From: Cardiocondyla obscurior
Lineage: Eukaryota > Arthropoda > Insecta > Hymenoptera > Formicidae
DNA: 64,000 nt
Direction: 5' to 3'
Assembly (NCBI RefSeq): GCF_019399895.1
Contig: NC_091870.1
Location: 3,306,001 to 3,370,000 of the forward strand
Position numbers and translations under genes: made by a program. Below the pieces are notes generated by a model that made no database searches, was not told the origin of the DNA, and saw nothing but the letters and a program-made list of their open reading frames with translations. This document shows, piece by piece, positions 1 to 13,578 of the stretch (positions are counted from its first letter, which is position 1; each line of letters starts with the position of its first letter).

Positions 1-1382
1 TTACTACTTTTCTTTTTCTTTAAACAAATAAAAGCATGGCGTAATCGCTTAGCCTTATAGCGGCATTATAACTCGACGTATATACTTCTACGTATATAAT
101 TACTCATTAAATTACACTTTCGCTTATCCTACGGACGCATAAAACTACGATTTAACCCGCAGTAAAAATAGCAAAAGCGGATTTAAAACGTGATAAAAGG
201 AGACGATTTTCAACCGACGGAACGAAAATTCGACGACTTTTCTGTATTCTCGACAAACGTAGGCCGGGTACGGCGGAAAAAGAAAGCGGATTACCAAATC
301 GAATAAAAGGGCTCGAATTTACGAGCGCAACGGCTCGGGAAGGTTCGCTTTTTACCGGGCCGTGCTTCTTTCGACGTGTACCGGAACGATTGCGGGCAGG
401 AAGAGCGGCGGTCCGCGATCGGGCACGACGAGAGGTAGACCGGGGAAAAGAATACGAAAAGGGGAAGATAAGGACGAGGTGGAGGTAGGAACTTTTGCCG
501 CGAGTGAGTACGAAGATAAGTAGCGCAGTAACGCGTACGATGTACAGCAGTAGGCAAGACTATCCAGCGCTCCGAGCAAGAAACTAGCGGCAATAATAAT
601 TTACAGTACTCCTGGGCCCCTCCCTCTTTCCCCCGCGCGTCCGCCCCCTAGTTTAGCATCCACCTCGCGGTCCTCGCCCCCGTGGCCGTTCCTCTTCGTT
701 CGCTTCGACGGTGGTGCGCGCTGCCGATGGTGGCGATGCTGATGGCTGTTGCGAGAGCAATCCCATATTAGGTCGCGGCTCCTCGGTTTACCGCGATGGA
801 GGCTATTGAGACGTAGTTACCCTTACTTATCCTGTCGCTGCAAAAGCGAGCAACAACGGCCGGTACGGCAAGAAGAAGCCGTGAGGAAGGAAGGATCTTC
901 GCGAACGCGGAGATCTGGAAGCGAGCCTTCCTACCCGCGCGCGCGCGCTCGCGTCCGTCGAAGAATCGGCCCTCTTCTCTCGCGATTTTATTCTCGTCCG
1001 GCCGCGGAACAAGCGCGAACAATTCCCTCCGCAATCGCTCGAGCGCGCGGTGCTCTTCCTCCGCGGGCAGAACTTTGCAGGACGCCGGCAATTTCGTATG
1101 CGGGGAGAATCGGTCGCGCGAGAGGGGCCCGCGTCGACTCGGCTTCTATGAGGTAGATGCGAACGATAAAGTACACGGCTGGAAAAGCGAAAGATAATCC
1201 GACAAAAGAGAGCGCGTCTCTTCTCCGCGATTGTGGCGAACGTTACATCGGTACAAAAGACGAAAAACCAAAAGCATCGAACAATAAGCATATACATTTT
1301 TATTAATTATAAATCGGAGAGAGTTGCGTTTCAATTTTTGCGTTTTTTTTTTTAGAAAATATAAAAATTCTAATTCGCTGTT

Positions 1383-1408
<26 letters not shown>
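1383..1408. repeat. A26 homopolymer
   Basis: Uninterrupted A run. Comparable runs are T24 at 24098-24121, T26 at 31093-31118, T26 at 46594-46619 and A26 at 50705-50730. None has a visible retroposon body next to it. Confidence 0.9.
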
Positions 1409-1413
<5 letters not shown>

Positions 1414-4400
1414 GTGAGTTTTCAATGTTATCGAGGGGATCATAATATGGTGTCTAGGCGACGCGTTTAGATCGGCGATTACGAGCGGGACAATTCGCGA
1501 CGTATCGGAGCTATCTACTCCACATTCCTCGGTGCTTGTTGTCGAAGAATTTTCCGGTCCAGCGGACCCTGTCACTTCGCGCGATGACTCGTCGTCGTTC
1601 GCGCTCTCGCCTCTTTTACTTCGCGCTAAGTGACTTCACGTCGCCGATCGCAGAAATGCGACTTCGCAACGACCGGTGGTCAGCTTCAAGCAGACGGTAC
1701 TTGGCCAACCGGAAACTTCCTTCCTCCCTACCTTCCAGTCAGATAACCCGCCGCGATAGTTTATCCACACGTTGGCTCTATAAGCGAAGTCGTGTCTTTG
1801 TTTCCGCGCGTGAAAGAATCGGCTCGAAAATGCTCATCGTGCGAATTTCAAACCGGACGAAGCCGCGCGAGAAAAACTGACGGCGCGTATTACGAGAAGG
1901 GAAGATAAAGCTACGCTACGAGATTACGAATCGCGCGGTAAAAACGCAAAGCCAGCAAATATCGCTGTTCTTTGCGTAAATCTTGCGGATTAAGTTCGTA
2001 GCTATAAAGAAATAAAGCGACATTGATATCGGAAAATAAAAAAAAAAATTAAAAAATATATAAAAATAAGAAAAATACTGAAAAGGAAACGTTCCATCGA
2101 GTTTCGCGAGTCTCGTATTGCGATTAACGTTTGCGTCTTTAGCACTTTTAAATTGGAGTCATTAGAAGAAATATAGTTCGCGTAACAAGGATTATCTTCG
2201 TGCGACATTAAACAAATTATCGAAAGACGCTTTGATTTAATTAGAAATTATTATTAGCTTGAACTCGTTGGCGTTCGCCTGGATGAAAATTTACTCGGAA
2301 CGGCCGCACGGGGGAATTACGAGAGTTGTAAAAGAAAACAGGAATGAATCGAGATTTTTCGCGGCCGGCAAGGAGAGAGAAGCTCGCCTCGGGCGATCAA
2401 TTAAAGGGTTAACACGAACATGCGAGAGAGGTACGGCAGTCGTGGGGAATACCCTTCTCTCCACGCGGTGGGTAAACGTACCCGTTTTCAGGCAGTGCCT
2501 TCTATTTCCCGCTTGGGCAACGTTTAATTAGCGGTAAATTAAATAATAAGGGAAAGTCACGCGTGCGCGGCAAAGATCGACGTGTGCGAGCGAAATAGAA
2601 AAAAATCGGACGTCCGTTTTCGTAAATGATCGGTCCATAAAATATGACGTCGAAGATCATTGAACATATACGTTAACATTTCGTAAATATATGAATTAAT
2701 AATTATTTCTATTTATATAAAAATACAATTGTAAAGTCGCGGAAACAGATTGAGAGAAAAAGAGAGGATTAATAAATTCATGCCGAAATCGCTGCAACGT
2801 AATTTTTTTCTCGTACTTGCTGAAAGTACGTTGTATAAAAGTACGGTTTTAAGGCGAATGATCCAGATGCCGTGGCGTTGCCTGAATGGCCAGCAAACGA
2901 GATATTAAATGCCGGACAGTAAAATATCGCGACGCGGTGAATGCACCAATTAGCGTATATTGAACTGGATTGTGAAGGGCGAGGTTGATCGCGTTTCAAA
3001 GTGAAGAAGAAAAAAGAAAAATAAATAAATAAAAAAATATAAAAAAAAAAGAAAGAGCAGGACAGGGACAAAAAGTATGACGACGTAGAGCGACGAGAAA
3101 CTTCATCTCGCGTGCTAATAATCGTTATCGTTCGCGGATCTGGAATGCGGCCTTGAACAGATCAAGTATACTATATTGTAGAAATAACAATAAATTAATT
3201 ATCTGTATTATCGATTAAATTTTCTCTCATTAGATCTTAAACATAAAGTACGTACGTAAAGGCAGAAACGGAGAATGTTTCTTGACACGTTATAATTTAC
3301 TAAAAATACACGTGGAAACGTATAGGTAATCATTAAGAGATTTTATTTACACCACGTGTAATTATTGTACGATATAAAGCCGGCCGATGTTTTATAGACA
3401 TTTTTATCGCTCGAGTAATTTTAGTTCGTCATTTGTAAAAAGTGGCTAAATACTTAACATTTACGAGCTGTCGATGAAATAGAACAAAAAAAAAAAAAGA
3501 AAATAAAGAAAAACGCGTTAAAATAAGAAATCGCGAAGCATGTAAGTCTGAATTGAATTCGCGGCTTCATTAAATCTATAATTGTGTTTTCCTTTAGATC
3601 CCTCGTCTCTTCGCGATTTTTGTTAATCTCATTCCTCGTTCTTCTTTTTCTTTTTTTTTTTTCCCCCTCGTCCGGTTCTCCTCCGCTCTTTCTCCCTCTT
3701 TCATTCATCTCCTCTGCCATCCTGCCGTGCTTTGGCTCGATCACGTTTTTGCCACCGTTCAATTAATTTTACGTCGCAGCGCGTGATTACGTCCCCTCGT
3801 AACAAACTATCAACTCATTAGCCGGACAATTAATCTCCATTCCGCCTGCAAAATTCTCACCTATGCGTATTGGCCGTGCATGTCGCCCGATAAGATGGTA
3901 TGCAAATTTTATGTTTCACAATAATCGCGCTCGTGACATTTTAGAAGGCCGACTATTAAAGTGAGTAATAAATATTCCCCTTCCCCCCCCCTCCCTCCCC
4001 TCGCTACCCAGAATGATCGGAAACACGGTGCGTTAAGGTATCGTTAAAGTGTCGTTAAAGTATCGCCGTCGATTATAATACCGGCGAGCGAGTCGAACGC
4101 GGGAATAGATCTAAGTTGGTGCTTCCCAACAAATTATCACGCGGTATTTTCCAATAAATTTCATACATAACTTATCGAAACATTAAAAAGTATCGGTGCA
4201 CTACTGAGAAATTGGTGGCGAACGTCGCGTCGTGAGGAAACTATGCTTAGCTAATGTACGAGGATCAATTTAGACGTCTGCGCGAATGAAATAAATAAAA
4301 ACAAAAAAAAAAATGGGCGTTTGCCAATAAAAATTGCACCGTTGCGCGTAATTCAACGTGGCGGGTCAAGATGTGGCTTCTGCGGGACCACCCGCAAGAA

Positions 4401-4505
4401 AATCTTGCGTGCAAAAAGGTTGGAAGGCACTGATCTACACGCGTACTCTTGAAGGGAGAACGAAAGGGAGAGCGAAGAACGGTTTCGTATACGGGAAAGG
4501 AAAAT

Positions 4506-4544
4506 GAGCGAGCGAGCGCGGGAGGGAGAGAGAGAGAGAGAGAG
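4506..4544. repeat. GAGC then GA microsatellite
   Basis: GAGC units grade into an uninterrupted GA run. A further GA run lies at 7025-7051. Confidence 0.85.
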
Positions 4545-5957
4545 GCGTAGGCCTAAAGAGAGGACAAGCACCGGGGCCGCAACTTCGTGATTACTGATTA
4601 CTGAAACGATTTGCACCGTCCGCTCCGGCAGAGCGATTAATTTTCGTAATGGAGTCGTACCCGGGGGATCATTCCTCATAGTTACCGATTATCATTAGGA
4701 TGAATCTCGATATTGAATTCATTTCGCTCGCGAGACAATAAAGACGACACGTATACGCTCCTTATCGCGATATCGCAATAATAATAAGGCGCTGAAACTT
4801 ATAATCGTCCCCTTGCTCTTGTTCGGCGGTTTATAAAAATATTACGCTTGCACGACGTCTCTTTCTGCGAGAGCTATAAAAAAATGTTGGTAAAGGAGGT
4901 TGTTTTTTCCTTTTGTTTTTTTTTTTTACTCGCGCCAATTGTACTGTATCCGTTTGTACGTTGAGATTGCAAAAATAAAGATGCAGAGGTGTGTTTGACG
5001 CGACCGCAAACCTACGTGTCGAAAAGTACAGAGGGGGGACAGCGCATCTTTTTCGTGTTCGAAAGAATGGTACGGGAAGTAAGTATTCTGCACGATCTTT
5101 CATCTCTCGTTGCATTTTTATTATTATTATTATTTTTTTTTTTTTAACTGGCTTGCTTTTATTCCGGCTTCCATTGCGAGAAAACGTTTTGACGAAAAAA
5201 CTTTAATGACAGTTGCCTCACCGCCTAATTCTAGTCTGGCAGGTGTTTTGTAGTAGACGAACTATCACACAGAATTATTTTAAACTGCTAGTAGCCGGCG
5301 CTGTTATCTTACGCTTCGCTTCGAGCGTCTTGTTTCGCGGGGATTACTAATTGAAATTAATAACATGGTAATAATGTCTTTGCCGCATTTCACGTACGTC
5401 TGTGGCAAGTTACGAACACGAAATATACATATGTTGCATAACCAGTGAGCGAATGAATAAGCGAAAGAACGAAAATAATGGCGTCTTCTATCGAGAACCG
5501 CAAGATTCCACTTCCTCAAAGTGGAATGTGCGGCTAGAGTTGGAAGAAAATAAACGCCGCGCACAATAACGTTTTAAAGATCAATCATACGTATTAGAAA
5601 ATCTCTTTTGCGGTTGGAACAGGTGTCGCGTATTAACGGAAGAATGATTATAATTTTCAGAAGCGTGCATAATTCATGATTTATCTGAATAACGCATTCT
5701 GCATTCTTATCTTTGATTTGCGAGGATATCTCTACTAATAGAATCTATTTATATATTTGCTAGAATTCGTCAGAGTCCACGTTCTATTTAATTAATGAAG
5801 TCATCGCGTTGTGTAACTTTTGTTTTTCTTGTATTCTTGACATAAATAGAACTTCTTGTACATTCGCATTTAGTAATACAGAAAAATAATGATAAATTAT
5901 ATGAAAAATTCCTTTTTCCGTACAACGCGCGTTCTGCATTTGTAATTTTCCACTTAC

Positions 5958-6021
5958 CAATCGGAAACAGTATCGATTAAAGAAAGTAAAAGCATCGAAG
6001 TACAGCGTTGAGACTTACCTG
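5958..6021 (-). promoter_or_regulatory. osp: Recursive splice site (ratchet point) with candidate 61-nt RS-exon
   Basis: On the minus strand a T-rich tract (TTTTTTTGTTTC) leads to CAG at 6021-6019 and then immediately to GTAAGT at 6018-6013. A 3' splice site and a consensus 5' splice site thus share one junction. A CTAAT branchpoint candidate lies at 6044-6048, about 25-29 nt upstream. A second good donor, ATTG|GTAAGTGG, begins at 5957 and would define a 61-nt segment (5958-6018). If that segment stayed in the mRNA after the phase-0 PH1 exon, it would add 13 codons and then TAA. This matches recursive splice sites described in long Drosophila introns, including outspread, and the RS-exons described in vertebrates. 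It lies on the outspread strand, about 21.5 kb into the intron after the PH1 exon. Use in vivo is inferred. Confidence 0.68.
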
Positions 6022-9000
6022 AAACAAAAAAATCACACGTGCAATTAGATTACATATTAGTTTTAAAAGCTTGATAATGGAGTCATACTTTGTCAAACAA
6101 TATTCTAAATTAATTATTAACGTTAAGAGTTAACGAAAATAAATAAATAAAAAATATAGCGTTGTGTGCGTCGAATTTCACATGTGCCGCATGTATGTAC
6201 CGCGCCGGCCGGATTGCCGATGACTGATTTCTCCCCGTTTTCTCATCCCCTGCCTCTGTCGCCTAGAATTACGAACGCTAGCCGTTGTCGCCGTAGAAAA
6301 CGCAATATCTACCCTTCGGTGTACACAGCAATATTCGTTCGCTAAGTGTATACACATCTTTAGAAATTATCTAATCGCGCGAATCTACGATGTAACCGAA
6401 TGATTATCGCACTCGTAATTATCCACCTGATCCCGCTGCGTTTTTACATTGCAAATTCTGCGATTGGATCTCTCGTAAATACACTCGTAGAAATCTCGTT
6501 GATGAGCGGCAATAGCCACGCGGAAATAAGAAACGGCGTATCGACAGATACAAAAGATGCAAGAAGCGTGTCGTTCATGATACCAGAGTGAATTACGGAA
6601 TAATGTTAGAAGTTACGTCATCAGGTCTTAACAATGCCGTGTTAATTTTTTTTTTAAGCTGGACGTTCGTCGTAACAAAAAAAAAAGTACTCTGGATCTC
6701 TTACAATTTATTCTGTTTTTTTCTCCCATTGTCGGAGCGTTTTTATTCCCGGTCCATCCGAATCGATGGTAATTCCGACTGTTTGACTGATTGACGATCG
6801 TGCGGAATCCGCGGGCGAATAAAATGGATAACTCGCGGAGAGCAGGAGCGGATCGGAGAGGCTAAACGTATTTCACGGTTAGGTCGTAATCTCATAACTG
6901 CGGGAACGCGAACTTTAAAAGAAAAGGAGGAGAGAAAGAGGGAAAGAGAAGGAGAGATACCACGTTCTTTGGCGCGATCGTTTCATCCGCCGAAGTACCG
7001 CGAGAGTCGTTCCACCGGCCGAAGGAGAGAAAGAGAGAGAGAGAGAGAGAAATGTATTCGCCGGCAGTGGCGCGCGATTAGCCGATAATTCATACGCGGC
7101 TATGATCTACCGCTAACTAATCATATGCACGAAGCGGCCAGAATGTCGAGTGCGGTGGAATCGTAAAGGCGAGGCTGCGGCGCGGCTCGCTCGGTTGCAG
7201 GCGCGGTGCACTTTCACGGCTGCTCTTACGGGACATACGATCCCCATAATAAATCCTGCTCTTCGGCTTTCTTCGCCGATCTTTATTATTTTTTTACCCT
7301 CCCTCCCCCTTCTTCGTTCGTTCGTATCTCTCTCTCCCTCAGCCTCGTGTCTTCTTATCCTCGTAGCGTGTCTGGCAGTAATATTGCTCGCTCTCGAACG
7401 AACAAACGAACGAGCGAGCGGACGGCCCAGAGGGAGAGCCGTCCGCGAACGGCGATTATCCGCATCGCAGGGCGAATAATCCCGCTAGGAAGAAGGAACG
7501 CGGCAAGAAACCGCCGACCGGCAGCGGTGGATCCCATTGCTAATTGTCTAGCGCCGATCCGCCTCGGTCGCCCTGTTCTCTCCCCGGGACAGACGTATCC
7601 TGCTATATCGCGCACGACCATAGATCACGCCGCGCCGTTTATCAATTTTACGGAATGATCAGGCGCGTTCAGAGCCTGCCCCAGAAATGAAAGCACTACG
7701 CCCCGACGATCATCGCGGTCCGTGCCATTACCCGACTTCTATCGAAATTGCGCAGAAACATAATTAGCAGAAGAAATCTTCGAAAAGAGAATTACGTTAC
7801 GGGTCATTTTCGTTTTTTTCATTTTTTTTCCCCCGCAATTTAAATTGTGAAATATGAAATAAATACAGCCGACGAGTTTTATGAATTTTTTTTTATAAAG
7901 TGCAGGGAACCCTTGCGATATACGTTTCATTATGTCTTTTCGGTCCTACATTTATACGCGAGAAGATTCCGACGCTTAATTTCGACGGTTTCGGTCTCGG
8001 CTCGTCGTCGTTAGTAAAGTCGCTAACTACAACGGCAATCGAGATGTTTCCCAGTTTTACTTGTCGAACTTTCACCGGGATTCACCCACCATCCATCGAC
8101 GAACGATCAACGTCCCCAAAACTCGGAATACCGATTACGGGGGCCGCGCAAACGAAGAGCTCCCTGTTATTACAAACTCGCTCGGTTCGCTCGACCCGCG
8201 CAAAAGTACGAATTCCGATTCCGGCGCGCGGCTACCAGAATAAATGGTAATGGGCTTGGTCGGCTGAATGGTTGGTACACACCGGGTAATAGCCTCTCGG
8301 TTCTTCCTCGGGCGCGGCTCTGTCCGCCGAGCGGCTTCATCTTATCGCGTTTCCTTCGCGAAAGTAAAACGACATCGAAAGGAATTAACGAAACGCAGGA
8401 AAAACTTCGAATCGATCGCACCGCAGATATCCGTGTTAAAATCCGATCCGTAAATAAAAGGACAACGTTCGGGGTGGGTACTCGATAAGCTGCTTTAGAT
8501 TTGAGAGCCGGCGTACCTCCGCAAATGGCACTGGCGAAGCAACCAAAGACCTTTCTTTCTCCCCCTTCTGTCTGTCGGGCATTTCGTCGCGGTAGCGAGA
8601 AGAGAGTTGAGATAGCTATACGTCGGGAACACCGGGTGCACGGTGCGTGAGCATTGTCTCAACGAGACCGTAAATATTTCAGCCCCGCTTCGTTGTTCCG
8701 TTCGATCGTCGCGCGGACGGGCGCCTGTAACGCGCCCGCGAGAATTTTTCACAAGCTCGCCGAAGTACCCTGACCACCCAGAATCCGGGATACGCGTATA
8801 CACAATGCGCGCATTACTCACCAAAAGTTCCTCGCGCAGTTCTGCTCGATGAACAACGAGAGGAACAAACGCGACACGTCGGATATTCCACGTTAAAATA
8901 ATTCATTCGGCCATTGTTATATTTTTTTACGATACGAAACAATCTTTCTTTATTTTTTTATTTTTTTTCTTCTCATTTTATTCCTCTACGTACGCGCGAG

Positions 9001-9774
9001 TTTGATTCGTTCGATATCGAATTAAAATACGCGGATTTCGACACGCTCGCGCACAACGACGCGGCTTCGACGCACGTAATAATAACTCAGGGAGTGTACA
9101 TACACAGTTCTCTGGTTAGCGCGGAATTGCGCGTAATACCCGCGCTAAAATATTGGATGACAAGATATACAACACCCGGCTAACTTCCTGCAGGTTCTCC
9201 GCTTCTTCCTGCCTTCGCACATGCGAATCGCGCGAGCGACGCTCGTAGTTTTCTTTTTCGACCTTCTTCGGAGTGCTATACGATCCTCTTAATGAAGTCG
9301 GACAACATAGCGTGGCGAATGCGCGCGAAGCCGCTGGACCGTAGTGCGATACTGGTCACCCGCGCGGAGATTACAGGATACACTCTATGATCAAAAAGGT
9401 CGCAGACGACGCACGGGCGTAATACGAGTGAAGTGTGGAATATCGTGCAAACCCTGCGAGTCCACGCCAAGAATAGATATTACTAGCTCGCGCGATAATA
9501 TTAGGGTCGTCGCCGCGTAAAAAGACCGCCTCGCGCGAACGATTTTCGCGGAAAATCCAAGATACCCTCGATAAAAATAACTTTACGCAAAAAAGTTCCA
9601 GGATACCATTAAAAATAAATTACTAAATTTTTAACTCTGTTTATTTCACGGCAGCTTTTTAGCGCAATAAGTTCTATAAAAGTTACAAACAATTTTTAAT
9701 GGAGTAAATTAAAACGTGCACACGTGACGATTGAGTAAGTACTCTAACAGAGATCGAGAAACTCGGTTATTAAC

Positions 9775-9877
9775 ACAATTAACACCAGTCGTACTGATCA
9801 ATTTGTGGCGAGACATACAGTGGGGCTTCTAATTTAATTAGATGCAACGGGGAAAAAAAGTCGCTGGTGTCAATTGT
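9775..9877. repeat. 103-bp segment bounded by 14-bp inverted repeats
   Basis: ACAATTAACACCAG at 9775-9788 and CTGGTGTCAATTGT at 9864-9877 are reverse complements at 13 of 14 positions. The inner part is AT-rich. The form fits a small terminal-inverted-repeat element (MITE-like) or a hairpin. I could not identify flanking target-site duplications. Confidence 0.4.
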
Positions 9878-12800
9878 CCACCTGACTGACACGACCGTGA
9901 AGAGGTTCGCCTAGCGAACTCACATAGCGCACATTATATGTACATTGGACACGGTAAAAATTTATTGCGTAATATATCGAAAATCACGAGCGCCATTAAA
10001 GCATAATTGCAAAAAAAAATAAGAAAAAAAAGAAAAAAAAAAGAAAAAAATTATCATTGAATGTCTATCAATTATTATTTAAAAAATTATCTATTATCTT
10101 TCTCGTTTCTGTATTACGTTCGCAGCTATTTCTGTTACAAAATGTAATTAAAATCGCGCGATGAGGAATTCTCGAGGCCTCCCGACCGTTACACAATTAC
10201 GTAATTACATAATCGCCCGGTCGACTCTGCATACTTTGGCGCTCGCTGCGCACTTAACACTTGACGTCGTATAAACAGAGAGGATGTGCATGAATAGAGA
10301 ATTTATACCTCGTATAAATGGAGGATGTGGGAAAATGGCGTAACCGGGCTGCTAATCCGATAACGGTCCCGTTCGCGTGTATGAAGGATAAGTGCCGCGG
10401 AGGTATTCTCAATATCCGCAATTACCAGGGCCCCGGTGCGTTATCAGTTCTCTTCTCTCCACGCAATAATCGCGCGAGTTGTAAAGAGGCTCGGTATTAC
10501 TAATTAAATCTGTGAAACACGCACGTTCCCTGAACACTTATCGTGAAAATTTTCAACGCGGCGTGACGTGATAAAAAAAAAAAAAAGAAGAAGAAGGGAA
10601 AAAAAAAATTCGGCGGCGAGAAAAAAAATCGAGTTATCGTTTTAGACGCGAATGTTTCAACGTTGACGTAATGGCGATAATTCAACGAACGGAGCATCGC
10701 CGTTATAATCCAAAGAAATAGTAAGAATTCATTAAGTGGTCCCTCGTCCTCTCCCCTTTCTTTAGATAATCGCGTAACGTAAATGGTGAACGATCCCTGT
10801 TCGCCGTCCGGATAGATACGATCGGCGAACGTCATATTTATTGAGGGGAAGGGAAGGGGTGGATTTGCCCGCTGAATAATGTTGTCGGGCGTGAGCGATA
10901 ATCTCGGCGTAGAGTCAATTTCGATTAGAGAGCCGATAATTACGGTCAATCGGCCGGAGCAGTTAATTTCAACGGCCCGACAGAAGTCATAACGCGAAAG
11001 AACCGCTTGCGTATCGCTCTTCTAACGTTCCCCGGAATTTCTCGGCCGGCGGTTAATCGAAACGACGTCTAGCCGGCTTCCACCATGCACAAATTACGAG
11101 GAATCTCGAAGGGCGACATAAACTGTACGGCCGTGCTCGCTGGTCGGAATAAATCCGGGACGAACGGTAATTTACGCTCGCGATAGCGTGATTAAAGCCG
11201 ATATTAACATACAGACAAGCTTGTTCCTTCAGCGTGAAGTCACAGCCGTTCCAACGTACCCGAAGCCCTAGCGCCCTTCATTCGCGGCCCTTAGGCCGGT
11301 TTATTAGAATAGTTGATTATGTACCAGCTGACGTAAAAATTAAATCCGTTGAATCGGTGCCCGTCTTTCTCGTTCGCGTAATTTAATAAATTCTTTTTTT
11401 TCGAAATCAAATTTCTAAGAAAAAAAAAAAAAATTTCCAACGATTTATTTCCTCAAAAGTTAATTAGGAAGCGTCACAAAAAAGAAATTGATAGTTGATT
11501 CACGTGAGCGAGGCGCCAATATAAGCGGACCTTCTCGTGATTCGAAATTAAGCCGAGCGGAAGAACGAGCCCGTCGAGGTTTTAGGGATACTGGGACTTT
11601 GAAATTCCATGCTTTAAATTGTGAATCCGGTCGATAAAACGCTTTCGTTTGATGTATTAGAGCTAGGTGCTTTTATACAACCTCCGGGATTCTCGCTAGA
11701 TCTATATGGGTGATGAATGGTCGGCCGTAAATCGCAGCATCGGACGCTGCGAATCGACCGATCGATCAGACACCGTACAAAAGCCGCAAATATGGATGAT
11801 CTTGGCTAGTCCGTATAGTTCGAGTCGCGTTTGACTGCGCCATTACGCACAGAGCGATCCTACATCTCGATATTCCGGGACGGTACGAGTCTCGGTAAAT
11901 AAATATCTAGTCGCGAGGAACATTCAAGTCTCGCTATCCATCACCGATAAAGATTTGTGGTAGCCACCGCTTTTTCGTCCCTACGTTTCCCTCGATATCC
12001 TCAATCCGCTTTCACAGTCGAAATCTCCAGGTGGCGGAGAAGCGACGCGCGAGAATTTAGGCGATTCAAGTCTCGCTTCTTTGAGATTAAAAATAAGACG
12101 CTTATTAATCTCCGCGCACTTTCTAGTCTTCTATATTTATTGATAGAAAGCCGATTCCCTATTCCGACAAATTTATCTCCAATTACGTTTCCATGCTGCT
12201 CGCCTAAGTGGATGCGAGAGTCCACAAAATGTACGACGTTAGCTGAATTTATACATGCACCGAATAAAAAAAAATTTAATTAAAAAAAAAAAAAATTTAA
12301 AAAAAATAAAAGAAAGGAAGAAACGCCGCGTCGCCTCGGCCGAGTCTTCTCCCCGAGTAAATCCAGCGACAAGTCGCTACAGTTTTTACCGCTACGTGAC
12401 AAACGGCGATCAATTTCGTACGTCGACCTCCGTGCCGCGAAATCGGACCGTTAAAGGTTAATAACAATCCGCGAGAAAGGTCGAGACCGTATCGCCGGGC
12501 CCCGAGAGTGCCGTCGGGGGTTTGACGTCGCGAACACTGGCCCGAATTACTTTGCTCTTCAGCGTGCTCTTCATTTTTCCCGTCCCGGCTGCTCGCTCAA
12601 CATCAACCCGAGGACGCCTTCCGGGAAGAACAGATCCCCCGATTGAAATACACGCCTCGGAAAGAGCTCTGTACGTGCACGCGTACCCGTGTGGGCCGTG
12701 CACCTGTGTGCGCGCAAACGGCCAAGGCAAACTGAATTCATCGGCTGACAGCGAGCGAATGGCAGCACAAAGGGACTGCTAATTTGGCGCGGTACCTCGC

Positions 12801-13540
12801 GAAACCAAGAATGCTGAATCGTCCTCCCGCCTGCCATCCTTTGGGCACATTAGCAGCGGATAGCGAGAATCAAAGGACTCGGGGATAAGAGGTAGCTCTC
12901 CCTTCGAGTGCTTCGCCTCGATGAAAAATCGACCGTGGGCAGATGCGCAAAAACTTAGGCTTTCTCGAAAGGGACCCCCTCCCCCTTCCCACTGATACGC
13001 AATTTGTACCTCCGATTGTCCCATCGAGCCACTCGGTAGCGGGTCAAGACGGCAGTTCGGACTGCGAACGGGCAAACGAAATCGCGCAACTGCTGTTCAG
13101 TCCTTTCCGATTTTTTTAAGCGCTCTCGAAACAAAATTTAATATTTAAGAATCTACCAAAGCGTGCCGAATATTGTATAATTACGAAAGGCACAGTGGAA
13201 TAATTATTTTCTCAAAGTAAAGCATAATTCTCCGCGATTTCCGGCTCGCCGTGAAATATATATCGGCGGCAATACAATTCGTATACGTCCGAGAGGCGCG
13301 ATTTGGATCAACTCCCCGCAGAATAAATAGATGAGTAGACAAACCGGCAGCGGCCGCGTCTCTGTCCGATTCTTCGCGGCGGAGTATGAATTACCGGCAA
13401 CGAAACACGAGGCACTTCGTCGAGAACATCGACCGTTTCGCGACGCTATACCCGACAGCCCGTGTCTGACATACACAAAGCGGTTTGAATATATCCTCCG
13501 CTTCCGCGGACGAGAGGCCTAACATTATCCCGAGGAGTGT

Positions 13541-13578
13541 TCCTCTCTTTCTCTCTCTCTCTCTCTCTTTCTCTCTTT
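13541..13578. repeat. CT microsatellite
   Basis: CT dinucleotides with TTT interruptions. On the plus strand it resembles a pyrimidine tract, but no AG-bounded exon follows within a sensible distance. A similar tract is at 17626-17667. Confidence 0.85.

Larger units (their letters stand above)
1..5957 (-). other. Outspread intron, distal part; no gene seen
   Basis: This is presumed intron downstream of the recursive splice site, and no exon could be supported. About 600-1160 is GC- and CpG-rich with pyrimidine-rich blocks; it carries overlapping arginine-rich frames on both strands that look like composition artefacts. There is an A26 run at 1383-1408, a GAGC/GA microsatellite at 4506-4544 and T-rich or ATT-rich stretches near 3651-3662 and 5117-5146. 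The rest is AT-rich unique-looking DNA. Confidence 0.5.

Noticed and set aside
749..1156. 135-codon plus-strand frame
   Set aside because: It starts at TTG, is extremely arginine-rich, has no domain and lies in a CpG-rich patch open on both strands.
7893..8250. Plus (116-codon) and minus (60-codon) frames with reasonable composition
   Set aside because: Both begin at GTG rather than ATG, stops bound them closely, and no acceptor or donor pair frames either.
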